A DNA stretch of 64,000 nt from Oenanthe sinensis (taxonomy: Eukaryota; Streptophyta; Magnoliopsida; Apiales; Apiaceae). Both the position numbers and the translations under genes were made by a program. The stretch covers positions 35,316,201-35,380,200 of the forward strand of contig CM053802.1 of NCBI GenBank assembly GCA_028671895.1. The letters are read 5' to 3'. The notes under the pieces are model-generated. The model saw only the letters and a program-made list of their open reading frames with translations, had not been told where the DNA came from and made no database searches. Position 1 is the stretch's first letter. Each line of letters starts with the position of its first letter. Below, one piece after another: positions 58,930-64,000 of this stretch.

Positions 58930-61900
58930 TTAGTTCCTTTTCCTTCTCTTCTCAGCATTTTCCTTTAGTTGCCTCATGAAAGAACTTCTCAAGATTGCTT
59001 CATCCCTGTCAGTTTCTCCAAGTTGCCTCATAAGGTAGTGTATTTCTTCATCTGTGATTTTGTCCAGATATTTATAGATATCAAAGAACTTTGTGTTGCC
59101 CTCTATATCTGTAAAAATCATAGCATACTTTGGCTCCAACACCACCTTTTTGACCTGTGACTTCCATAGCTTTAGAGGTGAATCAGGTTCAGCTTCTGCC
59201 TTGGATCTCCTTAACCTTGAAATTTGCTGTTGAATCTCCTGAGCAATTGTTGTGTTGAGTTTGTACTTTCTGTTGAGTAGAGGAAGAATAGTCTTTAAAA
59301 CATTGTAGCTTTGCTTCATTATCACCTTCAATGAATAGAAGGTTTTCACTCCATTTTCATACTCCAACCTCATTGATTCTTCATGGTTAGAGGTTGCAGG
59401 GTGAGTCATTACTCCAATTAATCCCTTTTCATTGATCACTGGTATTCCCTTCAAATCATATCCTTCAATTGTGACCTCCTCCTTGATTTCTTCTTGTTGA
59501 CCCTGGAGGTTTTTCTTAACCACTATTTCTTGAGTAGAACCTGACCTTTTCTTGGCCATAATAACTTTTCTCTTTTTCCTCAGTGGTTGATCAATTAATT
59601 GATCCTCCATTTTCCATTCAATTTCCATTTACCTTGCTATTTCCTCATTTTCTTTTTCTCTCTTTTCAGCATCTGACAATCCTGTTGAAATGGCTCCTTG
59701 AAGAAGCTTCTGGCCAACTGGCTCTTTTCTCTTCTTCTCTTCTTCACCATCACCATCCTTCTTCTTTGTATTCTCCCCCTTTTTGTTATCATCAATTGGA
59801 GGGGGTGGTGGAATTCTGTCAAGAATCTTTTGAAGAATGGAAGCATGAAGATTTTGACATCTGATAATATCATCCATCTTCTTTTCTAGAGACCCTACTC
59901 TTGTCTCCAAAGATGTAAAATTTTTGGATTCCTTGAAAAGCTTGTCTTTGATGCTATTCATGGTGTTGAATGGTAGCTTTTCATCCAATCTCCTGTCTAT
60001 GGTATCCTTGTTAGTTGAGATAGAGTCCTTGATGATCTCCAGTTCCCTCCTTACTCCTGTTACTGTCATCTTCTGAATTTTCATTCATTCTCTCATACAT
60101 TGAGCAATTCTCCTTTGAGTAGGATCTTCAATTTCTCCTTCCACCATTGCTCTTCTATATTGAGAGAGAATTTCAGTCTCAGCAGCTTCTAAGGAACCAT
60201 CAATTGTGCTCATCCATGGCTCCTCATCAGAATCACTCTCCAACTCTTCAGGTGCCATATAACAAGTGTCTGTTGTATTGGCAATGCTTTCCTTCAGATT
60301 CCTGGTCCTTTGATCTGTATGATCAATTCCTAAAAGTTGTTCTGCATTCCTGTTACTTGAATCAGCCAACCCTTGATATTGTGGATCAGGATGAATGAAA
60401 TTCTTTAGATCCAATTCACCAGCATCTATTTCTTCTTCAAAGTCCTTGGCAACTCCACTCCCACTAGCTTCTGCATTAGATGCTCCCCCTATCTTCTTTA
60501 CTCCTTCTTCTTCTGCCATCAGATCAATTTCCAACTCTTGTGCAAATAGTAGAATTGTTTTATCACTTTCACTCATCTCTCTATTTTACATCAGGATCTC
60601 ATCCTGGAATCTCACCTCTCCCTCACTCATTTCTTGTGCACCTACTAAGGTGGGGCCCTCAAGTGTTTCACTCTCATTCCTGGAAGAAATAGGAATGTTT
60701 TTACTCACTTCATCTCCTTTTTCCAGGTTACAATCCTGCCTCTCACTCAACTCACTCAATCCTAAGAGTGTTTGTGCAACATCAATTGATTGAGCATCAA
60801 TTGATGAATTGACATTATCAATTGAAGTGGTGTTTGGGGCATCCATCGATTGATGCATACCCATCGATTGATCTTGAATGTCGATCGATGGCTTATCAAT
60901 CGATGGCTGAATATCAATTGATGAAGGATCATCAATTGATGGAGTAGAAACATTTGAATTAATTTGAGAAGTAATGTTTGAAATGATATGGGAAATAGAA
61001 TCCTGAAAATCCTGAGATGAAGATTCAGGAGTGAGTGTTGGCTTCTCCTTGAAAAACAAAGAAGGAGAATCTGAAAATGTTCGATAATCCATCAGAATAT
61101 TTTTTGAAGAAGTTTGAGATGGGGAAAGAAGAATAGAAGGGATTGGAATTGAAAGAGAATGGGGCTGCATCTCATCATTTGTATGAGGTGCATCAAATAG
61201 ACTTTGAGAAGGCTCCACAACAGTTTCCTGTGATTTTGTAGTTTGTGATTCCCCAAGTGCAAAGGTGACTTTCTTTTCTCTCCTTTTGTATGGTGTTAGA
61301 GTTTTGGCCTTTGTGTCCCCAACTAGATTCTGTGCCCCTGGTTGTGGGCTATTTTCAATACTGTCATCCTTTTGAGAGGATGGCAATAGGGATGTGGTGT
61401 TTTCCATATTTACATCCATAGTCTTTTGGGAGACTGTGGAGTGGCTAGGTTGAGGTTGCACACCCTCACTCTCCTTATTCTTCTGGGTTCTTTGATGTTC
61501 CCCAGTTCCCTCACCACCTACATCCTCCTCTAATCTATCTACCAAAGCAGTTGATTTTCTTTTTTTTGTTTTTACAACAGCAGGTTTTTGGGAACCTGTT
61601 GAGGTTGGTTTCTTAGATTTGGATTTAGAGATTGGTTGTGTGACTTGGGTAAGAGGGTTGGGGTCATTACTACCACCTTCCATAGTCACAGAAGGCAAAG
61701 AAGAATTAGGTTGAGAAGATTTTAAAGTAGAGATAAATACCTGAACAAAAGGGGGATAGATCAATTCCACATTGCTGTGAAGATTGATCCTAACCAATCC
61801 CTTAAAGACCCTTTTGTTTTGAGTCCAGAAATCCAAAATTTTTGTACTCCTGTCAATCTCAATATCCTTGACAAAGTGGTTAATAATAATCATAATAAAT

Positions 61901-62511
61901 CTTGCATAATAAATATGATTAGATCTATTTACTTTATTCCCCAATTTGGCAGATATTTCATTGAGTAACAGGCTTCCTAAATTATGATATCTATCATATA
62001 AAATGTTATACCCTACTTGTTGCATACTTGTTATTGCATCAAAATTACTAACCTTACCAGAAAAACACTTTATTATAGCATCAAAGAAATATGACCATTC
62101 TTTTCTTAGATTCTTCCTAACAATACTACCTAGACTAGCATCAGGAGTACTGTAATTGATTTCTCTAAGCATGCTTCTTATCTCTGTGTCAGTGGGTGCA
62201 TCTATTGTATTATTTGCAGGAATATTTAAGCACTCACCCAAGATCACAGTGGTTAGAATATACCTTTGTCCTTTGCATTCAAAGGAGATTGAAGAAAAAT
62301 CATCTGCTACTTCTGCTGTTGTCCAGAACTCTTCAACTATATTGCACACTATTTTAGGTGCTTCTGTGAGGGCCTTTGAAATCCTTGAACTCCTTAGAAA
62401 TTCCATTAGAGAATGAAATTCTGTTAGGGCTTCCTCCACCATAGTGCAGGCAACGAAGTTGTTGAGCTCATAGTAGAATCCAGATTGTGAGACTTTCTTT
62501 GATGATGCCAT
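58930..62511 (-). pseudogene. Additional ORF (aORF) of SIRE-, nearly intact 1194-codon frame
   Basis: One unshifted frame from MASSKKVSQSGFYYELNN at 62511 to the stop at 58930, broken only by TAA (60586-60588), TGA (60085-60087) and TAA (59629-59631). All three fit C-to-T change of CAA or CGA. Layout: a conserved N-terminal domain, residues 1-270 (FWTTAEVADDFSSISFECKG, LGECLNIPANN, YYARFIMIIINHFV); a Ser/Pro/Gln-rich region with a SID repeat near residues 520-580; an acidic region; a coiled coil around residues 810-900 (TSLETRVGSLEKKMDDII); an NLS-like PLRKKRKV (59586-59563); and a C-terminal helical domain. It is not Gag or Pol, and has no signal peptide or clear membrane segment, which argues against an envelope role. 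Function unknown. Confidence 0.75.
60781..60940 (-). repeat. TCRAYTGA motif cluster inside the SIRE- aORF
   Basis: Nine copies of ATCAATTGAT, ATCGATTGAT or GATCGATGG in 160 bp of coding sequence, read in frame as repeated Ser-Ile-Asp (SIDDPSSIDIQPSIDKPSID). It is the same motif as in the LTR and spacer. Confidence 0.88.
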
Positions 62512-63176
62512 TAGTGTTTTTGAAGATGAGACAAGAATTAACTGGCAAGATTGTTAGTAATTATACAGAAATAGCAATTAAACAGTAGCAATTAGGATTA
62601 TTAGCAGGAGATAGATACAGAGAGAGAGTTCAGAGATTGAGAAATAGTTCGTTAGTAAAAATTGCAAGTAAGAAAAATAAATGTTTTAATCTCACTATTT
62701 ATATTTACTGATTTCCCAAACAATTTCTTACTCAAAATAGAACTTAATCGACCGTTGGATGAATATTGAAAAATAAAAGTTACCAATTTTGGCAATCGAC
62801 TGTTGTACATACAGGAATGAATGTATTAATCAATTGATAAAATAAGTAACCAACGGCTAGATTTTGTACAGATCGATTGATGACATGGACCTCTTAAATT
62901 CCAGGTCATCGATTGATAATTATCTTATCCATCGACAGGTACATTTATCCATCGATAAATAAATATATCATCAATTGATATATTTATCTGTCGATAGTTC
63001 CAAATATCCATCGATAGACAAATATATCATCAATTGATATATTTATCTGTCGACAGCTTAAGAAATATCCATTGATATGTAAAATGTTTATCAGTTGATT
63101 ATTGAAGAATCAATAATTTAACATAATCAATGGCTACAAACAATATTAATATATAACTTGTCAGACATTTAAAGGA
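62512..63176 (-). other. Spacer between pol and the aORF of SIRE-, with TCRAYTGA motifs
   Basis: Non-coding. From about 62790 to 63100 there are about 13 motif copies, including several ATCAATTGAT, ATCGATTGAT, CCATCGATA and TGTCGATA forms. A unit of about 57 bp (ATATATCATCAATTGATATA with flanks) is tandemly duplicated around 62965-63075 and is itself strongly palindromic. The 280 bases next to the aORF start (62512-62790) show no motif. Confidence 0.82.
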
Positions 63177-64000
63177 TTAAATATAATTAAGCATACCTAA
63201 ATCACAGACCAATCTATTGAAGGTAGATTCATCTAGTGGTTTGGTAAAAATGTCTGCAAGTTGTCTTTCACCAGGGACAAAATGTAATTCAACTGTACCA
63301 TTCATTACATGTTCCCTAATGAAGTGATACCTTATGTCAATATGCTTGGTTCTGGAATGTTGCACAGGATTTTCTGTTATAGCAATGACACTTGTATTAT
63401 CACAGAAAATAGAATCTAGGATCTCTAGGATACCAAATTCCAAGATTTGGAGTTCCTTTGAGATATCTGAATATTCTTTTTATTGCAATCAAATGAGATT
63501 CTCTAAGATCAGCTTGAAACCTAGCACAAAGACATGTAGCAAACATTATATCTGGCCTACTTGCAGTTAAATAAAGTAACGAGCCAACCATGCCTCTATA
63601 ACCTGAAATGTCCACTATAGCTTCCTTAGTGTTTAATTCAAGTTTAGTTGCAGTGGCCATGGGAGTTTTTGCAGAAGAATATTCATTTAAATCAAATCTC
63701 TTTAATAAATCGGAAATATATTTGGTTTGTTTTATGAAAATACTATCTTTGATTTGTTTGATTTGCAAACCAAGAAAGTAGGTAAGTTCTCCCATCATAC
63801 TCATTTCATATTTACTATGCATCAACTTAGCAAACTTTTTACAAAGTTTTTCATTAGTTGAGCCAAAAATAATGTCATCTACATAGATTTGAACAAGAAT
63901 CATAGAGCCATTTACATTTCTATGAAAGAGAGTTTTATCAACAGTATCTCTTGTAAAGTGATTCTCAATCAAGAATTTAGACAGAGTGTCATACCAGGCT
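63177..64000 (-). pseudogene. RT C-terminus and RNase H of SIRE-
   Basis: RT contains the active site YVDDIIFGSTNEK, MSMMGELTYFLGLQIKQ and YISDLLKRFDL. The RNase H linker (GYRGMVGSLLYLTASRPDIM) leads to GTPNLGIWYPRDP. About 65 codons are then missing near 63425, joining out of frame to SIFCDNTSVIAI. This removes the first catalytic RNase H residues, so the enzyme is dead. The end (VPGERQLADIFTKPLDESTF) stops at 63177. The motifs are those of the SIRE/Maximus lineage. The window edge cuts it. Confidence 0.9.

Larger units (their letters stand above)
57800..64000 (-). mobile_element. SIRE-like copia element (SIRE-), 3' half
   Basis: Minus-strand element entering from the right edge: RT and RNase H (64000-63177), motif-rich spacer (63176-62512), a 1194-codon additional frame (62511-58930), polypurine tract (58783-58796) and 3' LTR. 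Its aORF is far better preserved than that of SIRE+. The left limit given is approximate. Confidence 0.82.

Noticed and set aside
58930..62511. Envelope gene making SIRE- an endogenous retrovirus
   Set aside because: No signal peptide, transmembrane anchor or fusion motif is visible. NLS-like and coiled-coil features suggest an intracellular protein.
58225..63100. CRISPR array or centromeric satellite made of ATCAATTGAT repeats
   Set aside because: Units are irregularly spaced, with no constant repeat-spacer period and no monomer length. They are confined to one retrotransposon and partly coding.

Overview
The window is plant nuclear DNA made almost entirely of nested LTR retrotransposons. 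I found no host gene, rRNA, tRNA or CRISPR array. Evidence for a plant: primer-binding sites of the TGGTATCAGAGC type (plant initiator-Met tRNA), Angela-like and SIRE-like Ty1/copia proteins, a Tekay/Del-like Ty3/gypsy protein with a C-terminal chromodomain, and LTRs of 1.5-3.7 kb. The species cannot be named from this sequence. The setting looks like heterochromatic, repeat-rich intergenic DNA. I name the Angela-like subfamilies A, B, C and D by their LTRs.

Left block (1-17986, minus strand). B- (1-3441) is the 5' part of a decayed element: integrase start, protease, gag, leader and part of its LTR. A- (3442-17986) is an internally deleted element with two LTRs that interrupts the B LTR. C- (5357-13654) is a complete but dead element lying inside the RNase H of A-.

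Central nest (17987-57738, plus strand). The youngest element is A+ (25290-34334; 1545-bp LTRs differing at 8 sites; target duplication CATTG; one open 1322-codon gag-pol frame). It sits inside a Tekay-like element (20424-42793; duplication GAAGA). That sits inside a solo LTR D (20322-44397; duplication CAACA/CTACA). That sits inside the decayed copia element E (17987-48927). E sits inside the integrase region of a SIRE-like element (SIRE+, 48928-57738), which also carries a truncated B+ fragment (50412-52438). This is five levels of nesting.

Right block (57739-64000). A second SIRE-like element (SIRE-) runs on the minus strand and meets SIRE+ tail to tail. Both carry a large additional reading frame (aORF) after pol. 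The SIRE- aORF spans 1194 codons with only three stops.

Two things stand out. First, each SIRE element has its own short repeated motif, scattered through the pol-aORF spacer and the variable part of the aORF: TACTGTCAA in SIRE+, and the palindrome-like TCRAYTGA in SIRE-, where it also fills the LTR. The SIRE- protein carries an NLS-like basic patch. This resembles the self-recognition design of VANDAL/VANC anti-silencing transposons, so I suggest a comparable retrotransposon system as a hypothesis. Second, the Tekay-like element appears to encode an extra protein upstream of gag. Its first exon lies inside the LTR and would be spliced, in phase, across the primer-binding site.
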